64,000 nucleotides of DNA, taken from Bos javanicus. Its lineage: Eukaryota; Chordata; Mammalia; Artiodactyla; Bovidae. Position numbers and translations under genes: made by a program. Location of the stretch: assembly GCF_032452875.1 (NCBI RefSeq), contig NC_083880.1, positions 55,750,829-55,814,828 on the forward strand, written 5' to 3'. Shown here in pieces: positions 1 through 9,639 of this stretch; within the stretch, counting starts at the first letter, position 1, and every line of letters begins with the position of its first letter. The notes beneath the pieces are model-generated. The model worked only from the letters and a program-made list of their open reading frames with translations. It made no database searches and was not told the origin of the DNA.

Positions 1-621
1 TGCTGGTCATCATCAAATCATTCCAACAGTGATGAAAGTTTAGAAATGGCTCATCCCACACTTCTCTCTGGGTCTGTCTCCAAGGTTTCACAGTAGACCT
101 GAGTCCATTGATAAAGCTCCCAGGAACAATTGGACCAGCTGTTCTCCTGCAAAATACAGGAGGAAGTGTTGATGACATTTGTCGGGGAACAAATGTCCCT
201 CCCCCAACCTGAACATGCAGGTTAATTTTCTACCACGAGTAGCCCTGGGCGGGATGGACCCCCAGTGGTGCCCAATTCTGGATAATGCTGGTCTGCCTTG
301 GATACCTTCCAAGGAGTTAATTACCAGAGGGTCACCATGGAAACACATTCTTAACTCGTGAGCAGAACCCGGGTCGGCTGGTTACCGAGTCCGTAACTTG
401 TAGGAAGGCAGGTGCATATTCTGTGTCTTAAATCAGAGCTGTGGAGTTTCATCTAATAAGGCTGGCTGCAGGGGACCTATGGACCCATGTGTGAGAGAGG
501 AGTATCAGGATGCAGAGATGAATTGCGTGGTCAGCAAAGACCGACCTTTTCTCCTCTGCATTCTCTTATCTCTATGTCCTGCCCTTTCCCTTGAACCTAG
601 GTCCTCTCTCTTTCCTCTTCA
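1..621. other. Single-copy DNA, no gene seen
   Basis: No repeat family or exon is recognised. The only notable element is a near-palindromic X-box-like site at 331-344, listed separately. Confidence 0.5.
331..344. promoter_or_regulatory. RFX X-box-like site
   Basis: GTCACCATGGAAAC fits the imperfect inverted repeat bound by RFX-family factors, two half-sites around CCATGG. A homeodomain-type TTAATTA core lies about 10 bp upstream. This is a motif match only; binding is not shown. Confidence 0.25.
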
Positions 622-780
622 GACACAAACATTTGTTGAGTCTCTGTATCATGCCAGACTCTATGCTGGGTGCCGGGCAAACAGATGGTGAGAGACATGG
701 AGCCAAAGGTCCCTCCCAGAGCTGGGACCACAGTGACGGCCACAAGCAGCAGACATACGAAGAAGCCAGCAAGAGATAAA
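622..780 (+). repeat. L2 LINE fragment
   Basis: The stretch beginning ACAAACATTTGTTGAG and running through a 'tgccagactctatgctgggtgc'-type segment follows the 3' part of mammalian L2. It is old and diverged, with no coding potential. Confidence 0.6.
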
Positions 781-805
781 GCTGAGGGTGCATGTAGGAT
801 GTGAG

Positions 806-906
806 TGAGGGAATGTGTGTGTGTGTGGTCTGTGTGTGAGTAGCCTGAATCCACGTGTGCATGACTGTAAGTCTGTGTGTGTTTGTAACTGTGTGTCTGA
901 GCACTA
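806..906. repeat. Degenerate TG-rich tract
   Basis: Interrupted TGTG runs make up most of these 100 bases. They create a spurious opposite-strand reading frame rich in His and Thr, which is not a gene. Confidence 0.7.
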
Positions 907-1082
907 TTTCTGGTCCAAGTGACCTAGCCAGAAAAAGCTCGGTCTTGTAAGGAATAAAATAGACAAAGTGTGGCTGGAAGACTGATCCAGGACAAGAGAC
1001 AACCCCTGGGGAGGGCCTGATGGAGGATGGGAGGAGTGGACACCCCCACGGAGGGGCAGAGGAGGAGCTGGCAGTCTTGTTG

Positions 1083-1199
1083 AAATTCAGACTCTGGTGC
1101 AGTAGGCTTGGGGCAAGGCCTGGGGCCCTGCATTTCCAACATGCTCTCAGGTAATGCCCAGCCTGCTGGCCCCTGGACCACACTCTGAGAAGCAAGGTG
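1083..1199 (+). mobile_element. MER5-type hAT (Charlie) fragment
   Basis: The order of words 'ttcagactctggtgcagtagg', 'ggggccctgcatttc' and 'ccctggaccacactctgaga' follows the right half of the MER5A non-autonomous hAT-Charlie consensus as I recall it. Only one end is visible. Confidence 0.6.
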
Positions 1200-1594
1200 T
1201 CTACCTCTTCATGTAGAAGTTTCTAGCTTGCCACACTGCCCAAGATGATGGCCTTCCTGCATCTGGGCTGCCTGGGTGCTGACAGAGGATGGTGTCTGAA
1301 GGTCTTGGGAGGGAGTCCCAAGTTTCTTCAAATGCTGACTTTTGTGAGGACTGGAAACTTCTGCCTGATCTCCTCTCCTTCATTTCCCTGGCCCGCTCAA
1401 TACCCCAAGTGGTAAATGGGAAACGCCCAGCCTGCTCTACTGTGCTGAGCCCAGTTTTTGTAAGTTTTTGAAGGATTTATATTGGGATAATTTAGATTTG
1501 TGGAAGAGTTGCAAAGAGAGTCCAGAGAGCACCCCACTCCCCACCCCATCTGTCACCCAGCATCACTTAACAGAGATCTCTTACAAAACCACAG

Positions 1595-2020
1595 TTCAGT
1601 TGCTCAGTCATGTCCGACTCTTTGAGACCCCATGAACCGCAGCACACCAGGCCTTCCTGTCCATCACCAACTCCTGGAGTTTACCCAAACTCTTGTCCAT
1701 TGAGTCAGTGATGCCTTCCAACCATCTCATCCTCTGTTGTCCCCTTCTCTTCCTGCCCTCAATCTTTCCCAGCATCAGGGTCTTTTCAAATAAGTCAACT
1801 CTTTGTATCACGTGGCCAAAGTATTGGAGTTTCAGCTTCAACATCAGTCCTTGCAGTGAATACCCAGGTCTGATCTCCTTTAGGATGGAGTGGTTATCTC
1901 CTTGCAGTCCAAGGGACTCTCAAGAGTCTTCTCCAACACCACAGTTCAAAAGCATCAATTCTTTGGCACTCAGCTTTCTTTATAGTCCAACTCTCACATC
2001 CATACATGACTACTGGAAAA
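1595..2020 (-). mobile_element. BovB LINE 3' fragment
   Basis: This is an antisense BovB (RTE clade) tail. The minus strand encodes a degenerate C-terminal piece of the BovB protein (1608-1844), including the LQYFGH and MRWLEGITDSMD motifs. A perfect 13-bp target-site duplication, TACAAAACCACAG, flanks it at 1582-1594 and 2021-2033, so this is a complete 5'-truncated insertion event. It landed in the L1M host element. Confidence 0.95.
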
Positions 2021-2251
2021 TACAAAACCACAGGCATTTATCAAAACAAAGAAATGAGAACCATTAATGCCATATGGATAACTCAACTCCAGACATCCTT
2101 CAGTACCCCCTGTTCCTGGTCAGAACCAGGATGGATGTAAGCATGGTGTTTAGTCTCCCAGGTCCCCATGTCCCCTCCTATCTGTGACAACCTCTCCATC
2201 TTTCTTTGTCTCTCTTGACCTAGAAATGTTTGAAGAGCAGTGGTCATGAGA

Positions 2252-2736
2252 CAGGCTGGGACCTGGGACTCTTGGCTGCAGAGCTTGCACCTGGACAAGT
2301 GTCTCATTGAGCAATAAAATGCAAAGAAATTATAAGGGAATAAAAATAATCATGTGTGTGCACAGTTGGGGCACATTATGGACAAGGTGCAAAGATCAAG
2401 ACCTCTCCACACCCCTGCCAGTTGCCACTTTTGAAGAATCAGGAGAAAAACTGGGTACTATGCAAGCCTTCTGCACTCAACACCAGCTAAAGGGTGGGTT
2501 AACCACTAAGCCCCCCTCCAGCCTGACCCTGGTTTACACCCCTAACTTCACCCCATGTAAGGAACCAACTCACCCCCCGCCACCCTCGGGGAATGAGCAA
2601 GCATGGGGCCCTGTTACTTGTTCTCACTCCCCACTACTGCAGCAGGGGCCCCGATAAAACCTTACCTGAATTTCCTGCCTGGCCTATTGATAGGGGAAGG
2701 CCAAGAATCCTGGCCAGTATCAGCCAGATGCCACCT
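2252..2736. mobile_element. Unassigned insertion, possibly an LTR
   Basis: The L1M host alignment breaks after 'tggtcatgagaca' near 2251 and resumes at 'agaatgtctctcaatttg' near 2737, so about 485 bp appear foreign. Its right part has a GC-rich stretch followed by GATAAAAC, as seen near the poly(A) site of some gammaretrovirus-like LTRs. I could not define TG...CA ends or a target-site duplication. It could also be a non-LTR piece or old host sequence. Confidence 0.3.
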
Positions 2737-3237
2737 AGAATGTCTCTCAATTTGCATTTGTCTGATGTTTTCTCATGTTCGCATCCAGGCTATGGATTTG
2801 AGAGAAGGCAACCCCAGAGGCGGGTTGCCTCACACCATGCAGGGGTACCTGCTATTGGCATGACTTGTTATGAATGATGGGAACCTTGATCACTTGTAAC
2901 ATCTTACAAGTCTGGTCTCCTAGATTTCTCTGCTGTAAAAGTGACCATTTTTCCCTTTCCAAGCTCTATTCATTAGAAGTGAATTGCTGAAACCAGCCCA
3001 TTCTCAAGGGAGAGAATTAAGCTCCATCTCCTGGAAGGAGGAATATTAAAGAAAGTGTGGACATATGTTCAACCCACTCCAGGAATTAATAAACACTTTG
3101 GGGAGAGGTACTTGAGGCTATGCTAATGACCTATTCTCTTGGACTTAATTCCTACCCCAGCCCCAAATCTGAGCCATCACTGGTCTCTTTTCCACTCTGT
3201 GCTTTTACTTTTCCAAAGTGTTGTATAAATAGCACAC

Positions 3238-3648
3238 TGTGTGTGTGTGTGTGTGTGTGTATGCTCAGTTGCTAAGTCATGTTCAACTCTGTTTTTTTTT
3301 TATTATTAATTAATTTATTTTTTGGAGGCTAATTGCTTTACAATATTGTATTGGTTTTGTCATACATTGACATGATTCCACCACGGGTGTACATGTGTTC
3401 CCCATCCTGAACCCCCCTCCCACCTCCCTCCCCATCCCATCCCTCTGGGTCATGTTCGACTCTTTGAAACCCCATGGACTGTAGTCCACCGGGCTCCTCT
3501 GTCCATGGGATTCTCCAGGCAAGAATACTGGAGTGGGTTGCCATTTCCTCCTCTAGGGGATCTTCCTGACCCAGGGATTGAACCCGAGTCTCCTGTGTCT
3601 CCTGCACTGGCAAGCAGATTCTTTACCACTAAGCCAGTTGGGAAGCCC
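3238..3648 (-). mobile_element. Bov-tA SINE, split by an L1 tail
   Basis: An antisense tRNA-Glu-derived Bov-tA, with its 3' tail at the left as a (GT)n microsatellite (3238-3260). It is flanked by an imperfect 13-bp duplication (ATAAATAGCACAC at 3225-3237, ATAAATGGCACGC at 3649-3661). The body is interrupted at 3291-3449 by a younger L1 3' end. Confidence 0.9.
3291..3449 (-). mobile_element. L1-BT 3' end inserted in Bov-tA
   Basis: A severely 5'-truncated ruminant L1: an antisense poly(A) stretch and 3' untranslated region, with CAATATTGTA and the G-rich tract seen as C-runs. Flanking copies TCATGTTCAACTCT (3277-3290) and TCATGTTCGACTCT (3450-3463) are a 14-bp target-site duplication of Bov-tA sequence with one mismatch. 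Confidence 0.9.
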
Positions 3649-3767
3649 ATAAATGGCACGCTCCTATAACCAATAAGAACTTACTGTATAGCACAGGGAA
3701 CTCTTCTCAATACTCTGTAATGACCTATATGGGAAAAAAAATTTTTTTAAATAGTGGATATATGTAT

Positions 3768-4040
3768 GCTGCTACTGCTAAGCCACTTCAGTCGTGTCCA
3801 ACTCTGTGTGACCCCATAGACGGCAGCCCACCAGGCTCCCTTGTCCCTGGGATTCTCCAGGCAAGAACACTGGAGTAGGTTGCCATTTCCTTCTCCAATG
3901 AATGAGAGTGAAAAGTGAAAGTGAGGTCACTCAGTCATGTCTAACCCTCAGCGACCCCATGGACTGCAGCCTTTCAGGCTCCTCCATCCATGGGATTTTC
4001 CAGGCAAGAGTACTGGAATGGGGTGCCATTGTCTTCTCCG
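3768..4040 (-). mobile_element. Bov-A2 SINE
   Basis: A dimeric Bov-A2 in antisense: two BovA-type units separated by the 'gaaagtgaaaagtgaaagtg' linker, starting with the (CTG)n tail. A perfect 12-bp duplication, GGATATATGTAT, lies at 3756-3767 and 4041-4052. Confidence 0.95.
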
Positions 4041-4108
4041 GGATATATGTATAACCAATTCAATTTGCTGTATAGTAGCAACTAACACCAAATTTTAAAT
4101 CAAACTAT

Positions 4109-5463
4109 AATGCCCAAAATTTTCCAAGCCAGGCTTCAGCAATATGTGAACCGTGAATTCCTGATGTTCAAGCTGGTTTTAGAAAAGGCAGAGGAACCAG
4201 AGATCAAAGTGCCAACATCCACTGGATCATGGAAAAAGCAAGAGAGTTCCAGAAAAACATCTATTTCTGCTTTATTGACTATGTCAAAGCCTTTGACTGT
4301 GTGGATAACAATAAACTGTGGAAAATTCTGAAAGAGATGGGAATACCAGACCACCTGATCTGCCTCTTGAGAAATTTGTATGCGGGTCAGGAAGCAACGG
4401 TTAGAACTGGACATGGAACAACAGACTGGTTCCAAATAGGAAAAGGAGTACGTCAAGGCTGTATATTGTCACCCTGTTTATTTAACTTATATGTAGAGTA
4501 CATCATGAGAAACGCTGGGCTGGAAGAAGCACAAGCTGGAATCAAGATTGCCAGGAGAAATATCAATAACCTCAGATATGCAGATGACACCACTGTTATG
4601 GCAGAAAGTGAAGAGGAACTAAAAAGCCTCTTGATGAAAGTGAAAGTGGAGAGTGAAAAAGTTGGCTTAAAGCTCAACATTCAGAAAACGAAGATCATGG
4701 CATCTGGTCCCATCACTTCATGGGTAATAGATGTGGAAACAGTGTCAGACTTTATTTTTCTGGGCTCCAAAATCACTGCAGATGGTGACTGCAGCCATGA
4801 AATTAAAAGACGCTTACTCCTTGGAAGGAAAGTTATGACCAACCTAGATAGCATATTCAAAAGCAGAGACATTACTTTGCCAACAAAGGTTCATCTAGTC
4901 AAGGCTATGGTTTTTCCTGTGGTCACGTATGGATGTGAGAGTTGGACTGTGAAGAAGGCTGAGCACCAAAGAATTGATGCTTTTGAACTGTGGTGTTGGA
5001 GAAGACTCTTGAGAGTCCCTTGGACTGCAAGGAGATCCAACCAGTCCATTCTTTTTTTTTTTTTTTTTAAACTTTACATAATTGTATTAGTTTTGCCAAA
5101 TATCAAAATGAATCCGCCACAGGTATACATGTGTTCCCCATCCTGAACCCTGTCCATTCTGAAGGAGATCAGCTCTGGGATTTCTTTGGAAGGAATGATG
5201 CTAATCATTCCTAATGAAACTCCAGTACTTTGGCCACCTCATGTGAAGAGTTGACTCATTGGAAAAGACTCTGATGCTGGGAGGGATTGGGGGCAAGAGG
5301 AGAAGGGGACGACAGAGGATGAGATGGCTGGATGGCATCACTGACTCGATGGACGTGAGTCTCAGTGAACTCCGGGAGTTGGTGACGAACAGGGAGGCCT
5401 GGCGTGCTTCGATTCCTGGGGTCGCAAAGAGTTGGACACGACTGAGCAACTGATCTGATCTGA
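4109..5463 (+). pseudogene. BovB LINE fragment, reverse transcriptase pseudogene
   Basis: A 5'-truncated BovB retrotransposon. BovB is an RTE-clade LINE known to have moved horizontally between squamates and ruminants; its protein joins an apurinic-type endonuclease to a reverse transcriptase that copies the RNA at the chromosomal nick. The endonuclease is missing here. The RT core is readable at 4229-5050, with the AFDCVD palm motif, the KGVRQGCILSPCLF block and an intact catalytic YADD near 4575. A one-base deletion near 4160 shifts the frame upstream. An L1 tail at 5053-5151 ends the frame after NQSIL. The C-terminal part resumes at 5152 (MRWLDGITDSMD at about 5315-5352), and the element ends in a CTGAT-type tail. 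It cannot encode a full protein, though conservation suggests a fairly young copy. Confidence 0.93.
5053..5151 (-). mobile_element. L1-BT 3' end inserted in BovB
   Basis: A 99-bp antisense L1 tail: poly(T), then 'actttacataattgtatta' and 'gtatacatgtgttccccatc'. It is flanked by GTCCATTCT at 5044-5052 and 5152-5160. Removing one copy restores the BovB coding sequence, so the L1 insertion is younger. Confidence 0.9.
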
Positions 5464-5631
5464 TACTCCAGTAAAAATTAAAAACAAAACAAGAAAAACA
5501 AAAACAAAATGTTGCATAAATGGAATCACACAGTATATTGCCTCTTGACTCTGGCTATTTCCACTTAGCAAAATGTATGTGAATCATCCATACTCTTGTG
5601 TGAATTGATCACTCATTCCTTTATATGAGTG

Positions 5632-5936
5632 AGTGAAAGTCACTTAGTTGTGTCTGACTCTGCGACTCCATGGTCTATACAGTCCGTGGAATTCTCCAGG
5701 CCAAACTACTGGAGTGGGTAGCCTTTCCCTTCTCCAGGGGATCTTCCTGACCCAGGGATAGAACCCAGGTCTCCTGAATTGCAGGCAGATTCTTTATCAG
5801 CTGAGCCAGGGGAAGGCCAAGAATACTGGAGTGGGTAGCTTACCCCTTTCAAGTGGATCTTCCCGACCTAGGAATCGAACCAGGGTCTCCTGCATTGCAG
5901 GTGGATTCTTTACCATCTGAGTTAACAGGGAAGCCC
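5632..5936 (-). mobile_element. Bov-tA SINE, extended form
   Basis: An antisense Bov-tA (5632-5815) runs directly into a second partial unit that repeats the 'aagaatactggagtgggtag' to 'gggaagccc' half (5816-5936). Both units share the tRNA-related head. It interrupts the L1M 3' untranslated region. Confidence 0.85.
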
Positions 5937-6030
5937 AATATAGTATTCTTCCTTTTCACAGATACACCACTGTTTGATAATCCATTCACCTGTTAATGCG
6001 TATGTGAATTGTTTCCAATCTGGGGCAGTT

Positions 6031-6569
6031 AATGAGGTGGATGAAACTGAAGCCTATTGTACAGAGTGAAGTAAACCAGAAAGAAAAACACCAATACAGT
6101 ATACTAACACATATATGTGGAATTTAGAAAGATGGTAACGATAATCATCAGCAAAAGAGACACAGATGTATAGAACAGTCTTTTGGACTCTGTGGGAGAG
6201 GGACGGGGGGATGATTTGGGAGAATGGCATTAAAACATGTATAATATCATATGTAAAATGAATCGCCAGTCCATGTTCGATGCATGATACAGGATGCTCA
6301 GGGCTGGTGCACTGGGTGACCCAGAGGGATGGGATGGGGAGGGAGGTGGGAGGGGGGTTCAGGATGGGGAACACATGTACACCCGTGGCAGATTCATGTC
6401 AATGTATGGCAAAATCAATACAATATTGTAAAGTAATTAGCCTCCAATTAAATAAATAAATTTACATTAAAAATAAATTAAAAAATAAAAATAACAATGC
6501 AAAAAAAAGAATAAAACTTATAAATAGACTTTCAGATATAAAGAATAGACCCGTGATTGCCAAGGAGGA
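6031..6569 (+). mobile_element. L1-BT 3' end with extended tail
   Basis: Starts at 'aatgaggtggatgaaac', the end of ORF2, and continues through the 3' untranslated region with a long G-rich polypurine tract (6325-6369) to an A/T-rich tail near 6512. The extra 57 bp to 6569 resemble an older L1 piece. GGGCAGTT occurs at 6023-6030 and 6570-6577, a candidate 8-bp duplication. Confidence 0.75.
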
Positions 6570-7137
6570 GGGCAGTTTTAGCGTGTGTCTCCCTAATGAC
6601 TAATGATGTTGAGTATCTATGATGCTGAGATTCCTATGAGATCTAGGAATCTGTGTTTGCTTGCCATTCATATATTATCTGGTGAGGTGTCTGCTCAGAT
6701 CTTTGCCCACTTTTAATTGGTATGTTGAGTTTAAGAGATCTTACATATACAAAACATATGTCTTTTATTAGATATGTGATTTGAAAATATTTTTTCCAAG
6801 TGTGTAGCATGTTTTTTTCATTCTCTTAACAGTGTCTTTCACAAAGTAAAATCTTTTGTTTTTAAAAAGTCCAATTTACCTTTCTTTTGTTTCCTTTTAA
6901 GGTGTGTCATAGCCATAAACTCATTGTCAAACTCAGTTCAGGTAGATTTTTCTCCCTAGAAAATCTCTAGAAGATGTTTCCTTTTAGAATTTTAATATTT
7001 TATGTCTTCCAGATATTTAAAAACTAAGCATATGCATTTGTTTCTCTCTCCCCCTCCTCCTTCTTGGTAATATCTTTGTCTGGTATTGGAATTAGGATAA
7101 ACCTGGCATCATAAAATAACTTGAGTAGTGCTCTCTT

Positions 7138-7377
7138 TTAAAAAAATTTTTTTTTGGAAAATGTATCCTGATTTGGTAATATTTCTTTCTTAAATATTTG
7201 ATTGAATATGCCAGTGAAGCTATCTAGACCTATTTTTAAAAGATTTTTCACTACTAATTTAATTTCTTCTTTGTATATAGGTCTATTTAGATTATCTATT
7301 TCTTTCCAAGTTTTGGTTGTTTGTGTGTCTTTCAAGACATTGGTATATCTCATTTCAGTAGTTGAATTTATCATCAT
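7138..7377 (-). pseudogene. L1M ORF2 fragment (start of RT domain)
   Basis: The minus strand reads KTWKEIDNLNRPIYKEEIK and then a degraded 'KNL..DSFTGIFNQIFK' segment. This corresponds to the region just before and into the reverse transcriptase fingers of L1 ORF2. The catalytic palm motifs are not present. It is a dead fragment of the antisense L1M element. Confidence 0.8.
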
Positions 7378-7420
7378 AACTTTATTTGTAATATTTTCTT
7401 CCTTTTCTTAATATCTGGGG

Positions 7421-7511
7421 GATTAGTAAAGATGATCCTTCTTCCAATTTTGATATTGATAGTTTGTGATTAGTAAAGATGATCCTTCCAATTTTGATAT
7501 TGATAGTTTGT
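7421..7511. repeat. Tandem duplication, 44-47 bp unit
   Basis: A unit starting GATTAGTAAAGATGATCC and ending GATAGTTTGT occurs twice in a row (7421-7467 and 7468-7511). The first copy has three extra bases (CTT). Divergence is otherwise nil by eye, so the duplication is much younger than the L1M around it. Confidence 0.9.
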
Positions 7512-8148
7512 GATTCACTCCTTTTTATGTCTCCTTTTTTATTTTAATACAAGTATTAAAAACTTAATATTAATGTCTTTATATTTTAAATGAATTCTTC
7601 TAGACAGAATATGTTTGAGTCTTCCTCTTTTTAAAATCCAACCTGACAGTCTCTGTCTTTTAACTATCTTTCATTTAGACCATTTGTATTTAAAAGATCA
7701 TTGACAAAATTGGATGAAAACGTACCATTTTGTTTGCTGTTTTCTGTTTATTTCACTTTTTAAAACTAATCCTCCCTCTCTCTGCCTTCTCTAGATTTAA
7801 CCAACGATTCTATGATTACATTTTATTTTTTCTACTATGTATTTATACATCTCAGTTTTTTAATGTTTGCCTTAATATTTACGATTGACTTAAAAAAAAT
7901 CTAAGTTCACTTTCAAGAAATATGATGCCCACTTCATATGTAGTGTGAGAGACTTACAGAAATATGTTCCTCATTTTTCCCTCCCATCCTTTGTGTCATC
8001 CTTGTCATATGTTTCACATTTATATACGAACATGTGATGCTTGGTGTGTTTGCAAGACGATGCGAGCCCTCACCCGTGTCTGTAGTCACAAGTTCTCCAT
8101 GCTCATGCTCACCCATGCTCGGCCTTTATCAATTAATTAACAGTTTAA

Positions 8149-8663
8149 GTTCAGCTCAGTTCAGTCACTCAGTTGTGTCCGACTCTTTGCAACCCCATGG
8201 ACTGCAGCACATCAGGCTTCCCTGTCCATCACCAACTCCTGGAGCTTGCTCAACTCATATCCATTGAGTCGGTAATGCCATCCAACCATCTCATCCTCTA
8301 TTGCCCCATTCTCCTCTTGCCCTCAATCTTTCCCAACATCAGGATCTTCTCCAATGAGTCAGTTCTTCGCATCAGGTGGCCAAAGTACTGGAGTTTCAGC
8401 TTCAGCATCAGTCCTTCCAGTGAATATTCAGGACTGATTTCCTTTAGGATGGACTAGTTGGATTTTCTTGCAGTCTAAGGGACTCTCAAGAGTCTTATCC
8501 AACACCACAGTTCAAAAGCATCAATTCTTTGGCACTCAGCTTTCTTTATAGTCCAACTCTCACATCCATACATGACTACTGGAAAAGCCATAGCTTTGAT
8601 TAGACAGACCTTTGTTGGCAAAGTAATATCTCTGCTTTTTAATGTACTGTCTAGGTTGGTCAT
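8149..8663 (-). mobile_element. BovB LINE 3' fragment
   Basis: An antisense BovB covering the C-terminal coding region. The minus strand at 8475-8663 encodes MTNLDSTLKSRDITLPTKV and the YGCESWT motif. AGTTTAA at 8142-8148 and 8664-8670 is a short candidate duplication. Stops and frameshifts break the frame. Confidence 0.9.
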
Positions 8664-8670
8664 AGTTTAA

Positions 8671-9227
8671 AGCTGAATTCTATTACAATATATATGCTTA
8701 TTATAATATATATGAATTTTATTACAATATATACAAGATATGAGGTGACATCTGCTCTGCATAAGCAAATGTGTGGAACTTCTTTTTCCCTGCATGCTAT
8801 CTCTCTCCAGGTTTTGACTTTTTTGTTTGCTCTGCAGTCTAGGTTCTTTGATGGGTTCAAGAAAAGTCAGTGGCTTGCAGTTTGCCTGGTCCTTTATTTG
8901 TTATAAAGATGGAAGCAATAATCTGCCCCAGGTCTCTCCATCCCTGAAGTAAAATCTGGAGTCTTTGACTCCACTTTGCTTGAATTGTATTTCACTCTCT
9001 CTCAGTGAACAAAAATTCCATTACAGAAACTTGATCTTATCTGGCTATCTGACTGGTGCATCTTCTAAGAAACTGTCAGCCTAACTGCCAAGGCTCCTGA
9101 GTACCTACCAACTGTATCTCACACTAGAATCTGCAGGATGCTCTCTCACCTTTCCATTACTTCCAAGATTTCATTCTTTTCACTTTCACAAAAGAAGTCC
9201 CACGAATTCTGCAAGGTGCCCTTAGGA
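8671..9227. other. Single-copy DNA, AT-rich at left
   Basis: An AT-rich segment with repeated 'acaatatata' words near 8685-8730, then ordinary sequence. No gene or repeat family recognised. Confidence 0.4.
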
Positions 9228-9345
9228 TGGCCAAAAGCCTGGAATCAGCCAGATTTGGGTTCAAATTCCTGTTCCACCATTTTTCCTTGAATGACAAAGT
9301 CATTTTTAGTCATTTTTTGACAAAGTCAATTTTTTTAATCCCTCT
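9228..9345 (+). repeat. MIR SINE fragment
   Basis: 'gcctggaatcagccagatttgggttcaaat' follows the MIR core region, with loss of similarity downstream. Confidence 0.55.
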
Positions 9346-9639
9346 AAATCTTCCTGGGTGGGGAGATTATGTGTAATTATACATTATTCCTTTCATATAA
9401 ATGACAACTGAGGCAGCCACCATTTGGTTTTGTCTTGTAGAGTTACTCCTGTAAGGTAATCCATATTTGAATAACTCCATAAAAGCATCGAGTCCAGTTT
9501 TTTTGGAAAGAGTCTTAGTAAATGCCATTGAAGCATTCAATCCTTTTCGATTCCAGAAGAGCTGTGTCTTCATCCCCTTCCTCCCTCTCCATGGGACAGA
9601 ACTGCTTCTTGGACAATGTGCTCCATTCCAGCCAACATC

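Larger units (their letters stand above)
3662..5508 (+). mobile_element. Older artiodactyl L1 3' end, in three pieces
   Basis: Pieces at 3662-3767, 4053-4108 and 5464-5508 join into one L1 tail: 'tagcacagggaactc', then 'caatttgctgtatagtag', then 'actccagtaaaaatta' and an A-rich end. It is split by a Bov-A2 SINE and a BovB LINE. Similar words TGTTG(T/C)ATAAAT at 3220-3230 and 5509-5520 look like its own target-site duplication in L1M. Confidence 0.7.
1462..8040 (-). mobile_element. Ancient L1M element, antisense, heavily interrupted
   Basis: After removal of younger insertions, the remaining pieces (about 1462-1594, 2034-2251, 2737-3230, 5509-5631, 5937-6030 and 6575-8040) read in order as the reverse complement of an old mammalian L1. 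A long 3' untranslated region comes first, then a piece of ORF2 (7138-7377, minus strand), then sequence matching the more 5' part. Internal deletions are evident, and no intact frame survives. It acts as the host for most insertions in this part of the window. The subfamily was not determined. Confidence 0.7.

Noticed and set aside
572..1195. 207-codon minus-strand open frame
   Set aside because: It crosses an L2 fragment, a TG-rich tract that yields His/Thr repeats, and a MER5-like piece. No domain or coding signature.
3338..3659. Several overlapping minus-strand open frames of 69-91 codons
   Set aside because: Shadows of the Bov-tA and L1 tail at 3238-3648. The same pattern recurs at nearly all Bov-tA loci in the window.
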